A stretch of 25,050 nucleotides of DNA from JAEVLT01 sp050496765 (GCF_050496765.1 NZ_JBNWEO010000020.1:1-25050); one strand, 5' to 3'; numbered from the stretch's first letter, positions 1 through 8,592 are shown. Program-made: numbers and translations. Notes: a model not told the origin generated them from the letters alone.

Positions 1-1346
1 ATAATATATTGATATGCTTCATATTGTTGTATTAAATTTTCATTGCTTAGCTCGGATAATTTTGTAATAAATTCTTGATCTTCGGGAGATTTAGGTACAG
101 TAATCATTTGATATTCAACATTTTTATAACCAGCATCTTCAAGTGCCTTTATTATTTCATGGAGAGTAAAGAAACGAACGTGTGTCCTATCCAATAAGCC
201 TGATTCACTATAAGTCCATTTCCCATTTATCACTTGTTTTAACAAGCTAAAATGCATTACGTTTGGAATGCTTATGAGAATTTTACCATCGGCATTCAAA
301 TATTTTTTAATTTCTTTTAATACTTTCCATGGATCAAATAAATGTTCAAGCACGTCCGCAAAAATAATATAATCAAAATAATTTTGTTTGAATTGCAACT
401 CCGCATTTTCAATGTTCTGATCTGTAACATTTGCATACAACTTCGCTATATTTGCTGCATTTTCATTTAGTTCAATTCCATGGATTTCAGCATTTTTATA
501 TTTGTTTTTAATTTTCAATAAAGTTGCTCCACAAGCACAACCAACTTCTAAAACATTTATGTTTTTCTCTGCAGGTTCTTCAATTAAATTAATAATCTCA
601 TTCCTAATAAAAGTAGAATAGCCTGGATTAAATCCCCACTTTTTTATAAATTTACGTTCATTTTCTTTTAATAAGTTATAATATTCATCTGGTTTATCTC
701 TCCATGATTGGCTTCCGTAATGATAAATAAAAGTATCCTTACAGATTAAAAGTTTATAACCAGCTAGTTGTATACGAAATGAATAATCATCATCTTCAAA
801 ATTTCCTGGGGAAAATATCTCGTCTAACAAACCTACTTTTTCTATAACTTCTCTCTTAATTAACATACAAAATCCGATAAGCTTTACTCTTTCTTCCCAT
901 TCGTTTGAATCCGTAATATTATAGTTTTTAGCAAAACTTTGCATCTCATCTAATGTTCTAAAGGAAACAGGAATTGTGGAATAATAAGCTGCGGAGTTAG
1001 TAACTGGTCCAACAGCACCAATTGTGGGTTCACTATATAAAGCAGTGACTAAATTTTGTAACCAATTCTCAGTTACAATTACATCATTATTTAACAGTAA
1101 TATGTTATCTCCTGTTGCAATTTCAATTCCTTGATTACATCCTTTAGGGAATCCAGCATTAATTTCATTAAAAATACATTTTATATCACTTTGTTCTTTC
1201 AACCATTCTACTGTTCCATCAACTGAGTAGTTATCTACTACAATTAGCTCATACTCATTTTTATGAGTGTATTTTCTAATACTTTCTACACACTGTTTAG
1301 TATAATCCAATTTATTATAGGTAAGAATTACAATACTTGTTAACAT
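1..1346 (-). CDS. GT2 glycosyltransferase fused to a SAM-dependent methyltransferase (partial, C-terminus outside window)
   Basis: An uninterrupted frame of 448 codons runs from the ATG at 1346 off the window edge. Residues about 1-240 form a family 2 glycosyltransferase: an N-terminal strand (TSIVILTYN), the VVDNYSVDGT nucleotide-sugar region and an NND in place of the usual DxD near residues 86-88. Residues about 260-410 form a class I methyltransferase with SAM motif I (VLEVGCACGAT, about 265-274) and the DVLEHLFDP segment (331-339). The start lies 2 nt after the stop of the preceding glycosyltransferase, so the two are probably translationally coupled; a GGTGG sits about 7 nt upstream. 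Its place downstream of hag suggests building and methylating a glycan on flagellin. That role is inferred from position; the two domains are clear from the sequence. Confidence 0.85.
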   Translation of the reverse strand, partial: MLTSIVILTYNKLDYTKQCVESIRKYTHKNEYELIVVDNYSVDGTVEWLKEQSDIKCIFNEINAGFPKGCNQGIEIATGDNILLLNNDVIVTENWLQNLVTALYSEPTIGAVGPVTNSAAYYSTIPVSFRTLDEMQSFAKNYNITDSNEWEERVKLIGFCMLIKREVIEKVGLLDEIFSPGNFEDDDYSFRIQLAGYKLLICKDTFIYHYGSQSWRDKPDEYYNLLKENERKFIKKWGFNPGYSTFIRNEIINLIEEPAEKNINVLEVGCACGATLLKIKNKYKNAEIHGIELNENAANIAKLYANVTDQNIENAELQFKQNYFDYIIFADVLEHLFDPWKVLKEIKKYLNADGKILISIPNVMHFSLLKQVINGKWTYSESGLLDRTHVRFFTLHEIIKALEDAGYKNVEYQMITVPKSPEDQEFITKLSELSNENLIQQYEAYQYI

Positions 1347-1348
1347 CT

Positions 1349-3235
1349 CTAGTCCACCATTATTGTTTTATTTTTGACCCACATTGCCAAAGGAAATTTA
1401 ACTAAAATCTCCCTTTCTAGAAGATCCATCGCATGGGTATCTTTCATCTTAAAGTGAATATTATACATCTTTTCATAAATCGAATAACTTGCTTTTAATT
1501 CTATAATTTTATTAAATATCAATAATGCATCTAAAAAAAAGCCTTTCCGCGAATACAGATCTCCTAAAATTTCTAGATACTCAAGAGATATTCCATTTTT
1601 ATCTATATAGTTTCTAGTAAATTCAATAACAATTTCCTTCAGTCCAATATCAATTAAATTTCTTACTAATTCAACATGCTCTATAGAATTGTTATTTGTT
1701 ACTATATTTAGCAAATACAGTACTGACCTTTGATCATCTAAGAGGCCCACTTTAGTTATTACTTTTATGATCAAGGTTTCTGTATCCTTTGTAAGTTTTA
1801 TATTGTTTTCTTTATTTACAAGACAATTAATTATTTCAAAGTCAGTTTCAGAAAAATGTTCTTTTACCTTAGGCAATAATACATTACTTTGGATTTTAAA
1901 TGATAATGCTATAATATCTTCCGCAAGCTCGTAAGATATTTCATCTATTGACTTCCACACTTCGCAGGCTTCTCCCAATTCACCTCCATATTGAAGAGCT
2001 ATAGCTTCAATCATTCTGTCTACCTTTAGATTATAAGCTCTAATATAGTGTATAAGAAGTGAAGACCTAGTCATAAATAAAGAGATAACTAGATTATTCA
2101 AATTACTTTGATCCTTTATTAAATAAGTTGCATCAATAAATTCTTTCATATTTGAAACGGGAATATTACCCATCTTTAATATTTTTATAAAATACATTAA
2201 AGTTGGAAGATGATCCATTTTCTTTCTAAGGGAAAGAAAACCCTCCTCTAAAGCCTTGGATAATTCCCCTTTTTTTTCATATACTCGAATTAAATTAAAG
2301 CGAGCAAGATGTCCTCCTACACCTTCGATTGTTTGTTGATTCGTAACATCGCCAAGTTCAAGGCATTTTAAATAACAACATTCCGCATCTTTATAGTATT
2401 CACAAGCCTCATATAATTCACCGAGAGTATAATATAAGTTTGTATAATCAGGAAACCCGTCTATAGAATTTAAAATTAATTCAATACCTTCTTCATATCT
2501 TTTAAGATATAAAAGACATTTTCCCATTTGATCAAGTAAATACGATAAATATACTCTATCTTTACTAAGGTAAAAAGCTTTTTTATAAGCTCCTAACGCT
2601 TTGTCGAACTGACCATTAGCCTTGTACTGATTCCCTAAATTAAAGAAATTATATCCAGAAGGATGATTTTGCACTTCTTCTAAAAGAAGTTTCAAATTTC
2701 TCTCATGTTTATTTTTTTTCATATATAATTTCGATGTATAACCTATATGATGTATCAATATTTTTGCAGTTTCTTGCGTTAGTCCATCGTAATCTTCAAT
2801 ATTTAAATGTTCATGAATTTTACCTTTGTAAATAAAGCCTTGATTATTTTTAAAAATACGAATGGCTTGATGATTAAATATTTGGCTGTCTAAATAATTT
2901 TTAATATTTACTATATAATAATCTTTTTCTGTTTTAAGATTTTCTTGAAGTGGAATAGAACCCTCATCTAGATATTCGTCCGCATCTAATACAAGAACGT
3001 AATCCGATGTAGCATTTTTGATTGAAAAGTTTCTTGCATCAGCGAAATTACCATTCCATTCAAAATTATAAATTTTCACATTAAACTCTTTGGCAATTTC
3101 TATTGTTTTATCGGTCGATCCTGTATCAACAATGACTATTTCATTAACAATACTTTGAACACTCTCTAAGCACCTTCTTAAAAATTCCTCTTCATTTTTT
3201 ACAATCATACATAACGATATGGAATATCCCGACAT
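1349..3235 (-). CDS. SunS-like GT2 glycosyltransferase with TPR repeats
   Basis: This 628-residue protein opens with a family 2 glycosyltransferase domain (residues about 5-100): SLCMIVKNEE, VDTGSTDKT (37-44) and the metal-binding DAD at 84-86, followed by the FEWNGNFADARN-type segment typical of SunS-like enzymes. From about residue 190 it becomes alpha-helical with tetratricopeptide-like repeats (for example NLGNQYKANGQFDKALGAYKKA and LYYTLGELYEACEYYKDAECC). Such glycosyltransferase-TPR proteins transfer sugars to peptides or proteins, the TPR part holding the acceptor. The start has AGGGGTT about 8 nt upstream. It is the first gene after the hag terminator and has no clear promoter of its own, so it may rely on read-through. 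Flagellin as substrate is inferred from adjacency. Confidence 0.85.
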   Translation of the reverse strand: MSGYSISLCMIVKNEEEFLRRCLESVQSIVNEIVIVDTGSTDKTIEIAKEFNVKIYNFEWNGNFADARNFSIKNATSDYVLVLDADEYLDEGSIPLQENLKTEKDYYIVNIKNYLDSQIFNHQAIRIFKNNQGFIYKGKIHEHLNIEDYDGLTQETAKILIHHIGYTSKLYMKKNKHERNLKLLLEEVQNHPSGYNFFNLGNQYKANGQFDKALGAYKKAFYLSKDRVYLSYLLDQMGKCLLYLKRYEEGIELILNSIDGFPDYTNLYYTLGELYEACEYYKDAECCYLKCLELGDVTNQQTIEGVGGHLARFNLIRVYEKKGELSKALEEGFLSLRKKMDHLPTLMYFIKILKMGNIPVSNMKEFIDATYLIKDQSNLNNLVISLFMTRSSLLIHYIRAYNLKVDRMIEAIALQYGGELGEACEVWKSIDEISYELAEDIIALSFKIQSNVLLPKVKEHFSETDFEIINCLVNKENNIKLTKDTETLIIKVITKVGLLDDQRSVLYLLNIVTNNNSIEHVELVRNLIDIGLKEIVIEFTRNYIDKNGISLEYLEILGDLYSRKGFFLDALLIFNKIIELKASYSIYEKMYNIHFKMKDTHAMDLLEREILVKFPLAMWVKNKTIMVD

Positions 3236-3257
3236 AATAATAACCCCTATTTACTTT

Positions 3258-3288
3258 AAAAAAGGGATCTTAGATGTTCTAAGATCCC
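3258..3288 (-). terminator. Rho-independent terminator of hag
   Basis: A perfect 10-bp stem (3264-3273 with 3279-3288) closes a 5-nt loop and is followed on the minus strand by six U residues (3263-3258). It lies 14 nt past the hag stop codon and separates hag from the glycosyltransferase genes. Leaky termination here would leave the downstream genes expressed at a fraction of the hag level. Confidence 0.93.
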
Positions 3289-3301
3289 CTTTATATAATT
3301 A

Positions 3302-4141
3302 TTAACGTAATAATTGAAGAACACCTTGCGGCTGCTGATTTGCTTGTGCAAGCATTGATTGCGCTGCTTGAGAAAGGATATTATTTTTAGTCAACGTCAT
3401 CACTTCTTTTGCCATGTCCACGTCACGAATACGAGATTCAGCAGCAGTTAAATTTTCATTTGAAGTCGAAAGGTTGTTAATAGTATGCTCCAAGCGATTT
3501 TGAACCGCACCAAGATTAGAACGATCGGTAGAAATTGCGTTAATCGCTGATTGAATTTTCGCTAGGTTAGCACTTGCAACCTGATTCAACGTTGACCCAG
3601 AGGCAATACTACTTAAATCACTTAGCGAAGAAGCAGATACGCCTAGTGAGCTAGCGGTGGCATCAACAAGCGACATTGAAATAGTCTCTCCGCCATTTGC
3701 ACCAACTTGGAAAGTAATGCTAGATGTTGTGTTCAAGATATTTTTTGTATTAAATTTAGTTTGGTTTGCAATGTCGTCAATTTGAGATGTTAATTGAGTA
3801 ATCTCAGCTTGGATTTTTTGTGTATCAGATGTAGTTAACGTTTCGTTAGCAGCTTGCACTGTTAATTCAGACATACGTTGAAGCATTGCTTGCGTTTCGT
3901 TCAATCCGCCTTCAGCAGTTTGAATTAAAGAAATTCCGTCTTGAGAGTTGCGTTGCGCTTGCTGTAACCCGCTAATTTGGTTACGCATTTTCTCAGAAAT
4001 GGCAAGGCCTGCTGCATCATCCGCTGCACGGTTGATACGTAAGCCGGAAGAAAGTTTCTCCATTGATTTAGAAGTAGCATCAGTGTTTTTCGATAATGCA
4101 TTAAAAGTGTTTAAAGCTGAAATGTTATGATTAATTCTCAT
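3302..4141 (-). CDS. hag: Flagellin
   Basis: This is the 279-residue structural subunit of the flagellar filament. The N-terminus (MRINHNISALNT, then LSSGLRINRAADDAAGLAIS at about 31-50) and the C-terminus (AESRIRDVDMA... ending in VLQLLR) are the conserved D0/D1 coiled-coil regions. Only a short variable centre (about residues 130-185) separates them, so this is a compact flagellin without large D2/D3 domains. GGAGG lies 9 nt before the ATG. The leader has a near-consensus SigD promoter and a CsrA-type hairpin, and csrA and fliW lie just upstream, so SigD transcription plus FliW-CsrA translational control is expected. An intrinsic terminator follows. Serine and threonine in the central region are plausible targets of the glycosyltransferases downstream. 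Confidence 0.97.
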   Translation of the reverse strand: MRINHNISALNTFNALSKNTDATSKSMEKLSSGLRINRAADDAAGLAISEKMRNQISGLQQAQRNSQDGISLIQTAEGGLNETQAMLQRMSELTVQAANETLTTSDTQKIQAEITQLTSQIDDIANQTKFNTKNILNTTSSITFQVGANGGETISMSLVDATASSLGVSASSLSDLSSIASGSTLNQVASANLAKIQSAINAISTDRSNLGAVQNRLEHTINNLSTSNENLTAAESRIRDVDMAKEVMTLTKNNILSQAAQSMLAQANQQPQGVLQLLR

Positions 4142-4172
4142 TTTTTATTTCCTCCATGAATTTTTTCTGGAA

Positions 4173-4188
4173 TCCACATCCTTGTGGA
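4173..4188 (-). promoter_or_regulatory. CsrA-binding hairpin in the hag leader
   Basis: On the hag transcript a 6-bp stem (TCCACA with TGTGGA) presents AGGA in a four-base loop. The loop with its flanks reads ACAAGGATGT, an exact match to the core of the published CsrA consensus (ACARGGAUGU). About 20 nt downstream the Shine-Dalgarno sequence (GGAGG, 4151-4155) supplies a second GGA. This is the two-site layout known from the B. subtilis hag leader, where CsrA bound at both sites blocks translation until FliW titrates it. Confidence 0.8.
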
Positions 4189-4254
4189 ATTCAGTTATTG
4201 GTTACAAGTTTATTCACAAGTCGGCCGTCCTCATGAATTGCTTGTCTACCCTAT

Positions 4255-4281
4255 ATATCGACATTTTTTTTTTCTTATTTA
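4255..4281 (-). promoter_or_regulatory. SigD promoter of hag
   Basis: The minus strand reads TAAA (4281-4278), exactly 15 nt, then GTCGATAT (4262-4255). This differs from the SigD consensus TAAA-N15-GCCGATAT at one position. Transcription would give a leader of roughly 105-110 nt carrying the CsrA hairpin. Confidence 0.88.
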
Positions 4282-4299
4282 GTCTTTTATTGGATTTTT

Positions 4300-4530
4300 T
4301 TAAGCTTTTTTCACAGTATTAATAAAGTCTTGTAATAAAATATTCGAAGCAAGAGCCGCCTGGTTATTTTCGTTTTGGATCGATAAGTATATTTCCTTGC
4401 GATGGATTTCAATATCTTTGGGGGCCTTAATTCCAAGCTTGATTTGTTCACCTTTTATCTCCAGAACGGTAATCTCTATATTCTCACCAATTTGAATGGA
4501 TTCATTTGCTTTTCTCGTTAAAACAAGCAT
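4300..4530 (-). CDS. csrA: Carbon storage regulator CsrA, translational repressor of flagellin
   Basis: The 76-residue protein starts MLVLTRKANESIQIG and contains the IKLGIKAPKDIEIHRKEIY core, the complete small CsrA fold (a homodimer that binds GGA in RNA hairpin loops). In Bacillus it represses hag translation and is antagonised by FliW. The start has an ideal GGAGGTGA 7-8 nt upstream. The fliW stop lies 11 nt before the ATG, so fliW and csrA are co-transcribed and probably coupled. No terminator is visible between csrA and hag, so read-through transcripts may supplement the SigD promoter of hag. Confidence 0.97.
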   Translation of the reverse strand: MLVLTRKANESIQIGENIEITVLEIKGEQIKLGIKAPKDIEIHRKEIYLSIQNENNQAALASNILLQDFINTVKKA

Positions 4531-4541
4531 GCTCTCACCTC

Positions 4542-4985
4542 CTAGTTAACTTCCATTGTATGGTGTGAAAATACGAAATGTTTGGTTGTATAATTGCTGT
4601 TAGTAAGGACTACTTGTTTCCCCCGATTAATTTTTTTATTGATAACAACAGGTGCTTGCAAGTTGGCAGTTGTTTTTTCAATTTTTTCATTTAGCGTTAA
4701 GATTATGTATAAATCTACATCCTGTTCTGACGTTAACTCAAGAACTTGTATAGTTTGATCATCAAGAACAAAATCATATTCTTTAAAAAAAGCAAAAGGG
4801 TTTGTCACTACAAAGGCAATTTGAGTTTCCTTTATTGATTGCAATATTTTAAAAATCCCATCTTCAGAAAAAGGTAACAGAACAAACTCCTTATCCTCTA
4901 TAAAACCGGGAATCCCTTGGGGAAAATGAACAATATTTTTTTCTTCAATTTCTATTTCACCATGATATTTTGTATAAATCTTCAT
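4542..4985 (-). CDS. fliW: Flagellar assembly factor FliW
   Basis: This 147-residue protein has the family pattern of a beta-rich start (GEIEIEEKNIVHFPQGIPGF, residues about 9-28) and the FVVTNPFAFFKEYDFVLDD segment. FliW binds newly made flagellin. When flagellin is exported, freed FliW binds CsrA allosterically and relieves repression of hag. It sits between yviE and csrA in the standard Bacillus order. The ATG is preceded by AAGGATGTG, a ribosome binding site that also resembles a CsrA target. Confidence 0.95.
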   Translation of the reverse strand: MKIYTKYHGEIEIEEKNIVHFPQGIPGFIEDKEFVLLPFSEDGIFKILQSIKETQIAFVVTNPFAFFKEYDFVLDDQTIQVLELTSEQDVDLYIILTLNEKIEKTTANLQAPVVINKKINRGKQVVLTNSNYTTKHFVFSHHTMEVN

Positions 4986-4997
4986 AAAATCACATCC

Positions 4998-5588
4998 TTA
5001 AATAGTTTGTTCATATTTGGGGCCTACATACTTTAAATTTTCAAAATCTATTTTTAACGATTGGTAGCTCTGAATACTCGTTTCTACTTTCCCTGGATAG
5101 TAACGAATAATTGGTTTATTATTTTGAACATTAATGAGTGGCTTATTTACATTCCATTGAATATCAAGACTTCCAGGATCATAGTTAATTTGTACACTTC
5201 CCAGAGACGGGATCCAGCCCAAAGTAAATTCATGTTCAGGGAGAAAGTGGTGGTTCTTTGCCTGTTCGGCAATAGGATTTCCTCTATTTTCAATCCTCAT
5301 TAGTTCTTCACCCTCTTGTATCCGGCGGGCTATTCCTTTAAGGGCATCCTGATAACCTTGCTGGGCAGCTTCTCTAATCCGTTGAGGAGTACTTTTTAAA
5401 TCCACATCCGCCCGAGCTTTTGTTTGATCAATCGTCAGTCTTGAAGGTATTTTTGCAATTTCAATATCTGCTTTAGGCTGTTGAATACTCAATTCCGCTG
5501 GTGGCTGCTCAATCTCCATTTTCGCATTTTGGGTATGAATGGCTATTCTGGCAGACGTAGATTCCAGTCTTATTTGCGGAAGTCTCAT
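4998..5588 (-). CDS. yviE: YviE family protein (DUF6470)
   Basis: This 196-residue protein is recognised by its start (MRLPQIRLESTSARIAI), an N-terminal third of alternating short strands with IEQPPAEL/IQQPKADIEI repeats, and its fixed place before fliW. Family members are conserved with late flagellar genes; their biochemical role is not established and nothing here reveals a catalytic motif. No signal peptide or membrane segment is seen. An ideal GGAGGT lies 7-8 nt before the ATG, immediately after the U-tract of the hairpin that ends flgL. The stop is 12 nt before the fliW start. Confidence 0.88.
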   Translation of the reverse strand: MRLPQIRLESTSARIAIHTQNAKMEIEQPPAELSIQQPKADIEIAKIPSRLTIDQTKARADVDLKSTPQRIREAAQQGYQDALKGIARRIQEGEELMRIENRGNPIAEQAKNHHFLPEHEFTLGWIPSLGSVQINYDPGSLDIQWNVNKPLINVQNNKPIIRYYPGKVETSIQSYQSLKIDFENLKYVGPKYEQTI

Positions 5589-5603
5589 TCTAATACCTCC
5601 TAG

Positions 5604-5636
5604 TAAAAAAAGCTATTCAAATTTGAATAGCTTTTT
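5604..5636 (-). terminator. Hairpin terminator or attenuator between flgL and yviE
   Basis: A perfect 30-bp palindrome (5607-5636, two 15-nt arms) overlaps the flgL stop codon, and on the minus strand it runs into seven U residues. The yviE ribosome binding site begins a few bases later, leaving no room for a promoter, so the element must act as a partial terminator or as an mRNA processing or stability hairpin. Confidence 0.8.
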
Positions 5637-6525
5637 ATCTTAAAAAGTCCATTAATGTTGGCTGAATAATTCTTGAACCGACACTTAGAGCAGCACGATG
5701 GACGCTTTCTTGTGTCGTCATATCCATAATGACCTTTTCAATATCGGCATCTTCATTGTCTGACAGTACTTTATTAGCCAAAACTTCTTGTTGGCCAATC
5801 CGATTTTCCACCAAATCCAAGCGATTTGTTCTTGCGCCCAACTCTGAACGTTCAGTAGACAAATTGGTTGTTACTTTGTCCAGCTCAGCCATCAAGCTCT
5901 GCAAACCAGAAGAATCGTCCGTTTCAAGTGCTTTTTGAATTTTACCAACTACATCAAATAGTTCTTGATTAAACGTATTTGCCGGATTTACATTTGCCTT
6001 TAGAAAAACCCCTTTTGAAACTTCTACATTATAATTATTAATTTTTGAATCCGTTAAATTAGCTGCTACCAGCGGTGGATCCTCTTGCGGAACTGGTGGG
6101 TTTGTAACATCTGTTCCATGGAAAATATACTTACCGGCAACCTGGGTATTTGCTGTTTTTACAAGATCTTGATTTAACTGACCTACTTCTACAGCAATTG
6201 CTTTACGGTCGGATGGGCTCAATGTATCATTTTGGCCTTGTACAAGAAGTTCCCTTACCCGCTGCAATACACTATTTGCCTCGGACATTCCTGTTTCCGA
6301 GTTATCCATCCACAAATGCAATTCAGACAAATTCCTCTTATATTGTTCCACTCCAACAAGATCCGATCGATAGTACATCCCCTTCATCGCAACGACCGGG
6401 TCATCCGATGGTTTGGTAATTTTTTTACCCGTAGAAAGCTGATTTTGCAACTGGCTCATTCTTGAGTAGCTATTGCTGATATTTTTCAGTGAGTTAGCTG
6501 CGAGCATGGATTGAGTTATCCGCAT
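5635..6525 (-). CDS. flgL: Flagellar hook-associated protein 3 (hook-filament junction)
   Basis: This 296-residue protein has the flagellin-like N-terminus (MRITQSMLAANSLKNISNSY, then LSTGKKITKPSDDP at about 31-44). Its C-terminus carries the flagellin-like helix (LNTERSELGARTNRLDLVENR-type segment, TTQESVHRAALSVGSRIIQPTLMDFLR). FlgL forms the ring between FlgK and the first flagellin. The start is preceded by AGGTGAAA, which overlaps the flgK stop, so flgK and flgL are translationally coupled. The length matches the B. subtilis protein (about 298). Confidence 0.96.
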   Translation of the reverse strand: MRITQSMLAANSLKNISNSYSRMSQLQNQLSTGKKITKPSDDPVVAMKGMYYRSDLVGVEQYKRNLSELHLWMDNSETGMSEANSVLQRVRELLVQGQNDTLSPSDRKAIAVEVGQLNQDLVKTANTQVAGKYIFHGTDVTNPPVPQEDPPLVAANLTDSKINNYNVEVSKGVFLKANVNPANTFNQELFDVVGKIQKALETDDSSGLQSLMAELDKVTTNLSTERSELGARTNRLDLVENRIGQQEVLANKVLSDNEDADIEKVIMDMTTQESVHRAALSVGSRIIQPTLMDFLR

Positions 6526-6534
6526 TTATTTCAC

Positions 6535-8085
6535 CTATCTTCCGCCGGTACCCATACCGTTAATAATTTTATCAAGCATTTCGTCCTGGATTGTAATCAT
6601 TCTTGCAGAGGCATTGTAAGCTTGCTGAAATTGAATCATGTTGGTCATTTCTTCATCTAATGAAACCGAGCTGACCGACTGGCGTTTTTGATCGACCGAT
6701 TGCTGGAGAGCAGTGCTGTTGTTCGTAAGCCGTGTTGCTTCCTGCGAAAGGACCGCCATGCCGCCAATGACGTTCTGGTAATAATTGCGGAAATCAGCCT
6801 GTTCATTGTTTTGCCCATAATCAAATGGCTGGTTGATGACATCCGCAAGTGCCTGTGCATTGGTCGAGTCGCCTAAAGTAGCCTTAGCTGGATCAGTACC
6901 GGAAGCCGTTGCGATATTGTCAAGACTGTCTTTGATCGCCTGGGAAACCTCGATTCGGCTTGCATATCCAGTTCTGTTGCTGAGAGACCCATTATTTGCA
7001 TCGGAGAAAAACGGAATTTCATCATTTTTCCCAGCTGCAATTTCATTTGGACTGAGTCCTGAGGCATGCACATCGTTAAATTGCTTTGCAAAGGTATAGG
7101 CCATGTTGTCGAGTTCATTGAGCATATCCGGATAAATTCCGGTTGCCTGGCCATCTTTTTCATAACCGTACGATTCGATCAAGGCGCGCAATTTCCCGGA
7201 GGAATTCATTTTGGAAAAATCAATCGTTTCCGCACCGACCGAGATGGTGCTGACCGATTCATCCGCACCTTTGTAATTGACGCTCACCTTATTGGTTCCG
7301 GCAACGCTCAACAAAACGCCTAGCTCTGATCCAGTGTCATCGACAAGTTTAATTTCGGCTTTTCCTTCCGCCTTCGGGTCGGCATTTCCGCCAGATTTTA
7401 CATAATCGACTTTAATATTCACTAACGAAGAAAGCTGATCGATCAGCCGATCACGCTCATCGTATAAATCATTCGGCAGCATCCCATGCGGCTCAACGCC
7501 GCCAATCTGTTTGTTGATTTGATCGAGCTGATACACTACCGAATTGATTTCTTTTACTGTCACATCAACCTGATCTTTTTGATCTCTTTTTACAGCAGAC
7601 AAGGAGTTGGACAAATAATGAAACGTATCCGCAACCGCTTCACCGCGCTGGCGGACAACCGAGCGGGCACCGGCATTTGTCGGATCGACTGCTAAATCCT
7701 GCAGCGACTGCCAAAACTGGTCCATTACCGTCGATAAACCAGAATCAGACGGCTCATTCATAACGCTCTCCATTTTGCTCAACGCATCCGAACGCGTCTG
7801 CCAATAGCCCAATTTTTTGTTTTCTCCCCGATATTGTACATCGAGAAAACTCTCCCGGATTCGCTGCACCGATTCCGCTTTGACACCTGTTCCCATTTGT
7901 CCAGGCAGCTGCGGCATGTTCATGCCTACTCCAGGATACGGCTCCGTTTGCGCAAAATTCACCCGCTGTCTTGAATAGCCCGGTGTACTGGCGTTGGCCA
8001 CATTCTGACCTGTTGTATATAAAGCGCTTTGCTGCGTAAATAGCCCGCGCCGTGCTGTTTCTAATCCCATAAAGGTTGAACGCAT
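6535..8085 (-). CDS. flgK: Flagellar hook-associated protein 1
   Basis: FlgK is the first hook-filament junction protein. The 516-residue product starts MRSTFMGLETARRGLF, like its B. subtilis counterpart, includes the rod/hook motif NVANASTPGYSRQRV (about 29-43) and ends with the MTNMIQFQQAYNASARMITIQDEMLDKII helix. The ATG at 8085 was chosen over a GTG five codons upstream because that extension contains the ribosome binding site itself (GGAGG, 8 nt before the ATG). flgN ends 18 nt upstream. Confidence 0.95.
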   Translation of the reverse strand: MRSTFMGLETARRGLFTQQSALYTTGQNVANASTPGYSRQRVNFAQTEPYPGVGMNMPQLPGQMGTGVKAESVQRIRESFLDVQYRGENKKLGYWQTRSDALSKMESVMNEPSDSGLSTVMDQFWQSLQDLAVDPTNAGARSVVRQRGEAVADTFHYLSNSLSAVKRDQKDQVDVTVKEINSVVYQLDQINKQIGGVEPHGMLPNDLYDERDRLIDQLSSLVNIKVDYVKSGGNADPKAEGKAEIKLVDDTGSELGVLLSVAGTNKVSVNYKGADESVSTISVGAETIDFSKMNSSGKLRALIESYGYEKDGQATGIYPDMLNELDNMAYTFAKQFNDVHASGLSPNEIAAGKNDEIPFFSDANNGSLSNRTGYASRIEVSQAIKDSLDNIATASGTDPAKATLGDSTNAQALADVINQPFDYGQNNEQADFRNYYQNVIGGMAVLSQEATRLTNNSTALQQSVDQKRQSVSSVSLDEEMTNMIQFQQAYNASARMITIQDEMLDKIINGMGTGGR

Positions 8086-8103
8086 GAATGGTTCCTCCAC
8101 ATT

Positions 8104-8574
8104 TTAAGCTTTTCGATTAAAAAGGGCTGTCGAAGCCGGCTTGCTAACTGGCCCATAGTTAAATTCCTCCGGCTGAGGCGCGACTAAATTTAATGTCAAA
8201 TTTACAAACTGAAGTGATTGATAAATCATTTTTTGATTTAAGTCGTTTTGCTGGCGAATTTGCCCAATTACATCAAGCAGTTCTGAGCGGACACGGTCGA
8301 GTTTCACCCAACTTTCGCCTTCAACTGATTTTAAACAGTCCGAAATAGACGGTTGCTCAACTTCAGGAACTATCGTTTTAGCCAGCTGCTGGCGTGCTTG
8401 CTCTAGCTGGTTGATGGCTGCAAGATGTGCCTGCTCATCCTTTAAGGTGAAGTTAAGAGCCTCCATGTCACCCATTTTCACGATTTCTGTCTTTTTTACA
8501 GCAAGCTCATAAAGGCTTTTATGCAGTTTTAAAAGCTTTTCCATCGTGCTGATTAACTTTTCCGGTTGTGACAT
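8104..8574 (-). CDS. flgN: Flagellar export chaperone FlgN (YvyG)
   Basis: This 156-residue, mostly helical protein has the start and spacing of FlgN family members (STMEKLLKLHKSLYELAVKKTEIVKMGDMEAL) and a second long helix with heptad-like pattern (LDVIGQIRQQNDLNQKMIYQSLQFVNLTLNLV). FlgN binds FlgK and FlgL and holds them ready for type III export. It is located between flgM and flgK as in B. subtilis. Ribosome binding site GAGGGAGA; the flgM stop is 18 nt upstream. Confidence 0.9.
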   Translation of the reverse strand: MSQPEKLISTMEKLLKLHKSLYELAVKKTEIVKMGDMEALNFTLKDEQAHLAAINQLEQARQQLAKTIVPEVEQPSISDCLKSVEGESWVKLDRVRSELLDVIGQIRQQNDLNQKMIYQSLQFVNLTLNLVAPQPEEFNYGPVSKPASTALFNRKA

Positions 8575-8592
8575 GGTCTCCCTCTTTTCATC

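Noticed and set aside
8086..8100. Upstream GTG start for flgK
   Set aside because: The extension consists of the ribosome binding site itself, and homologues begin at the later ATG.
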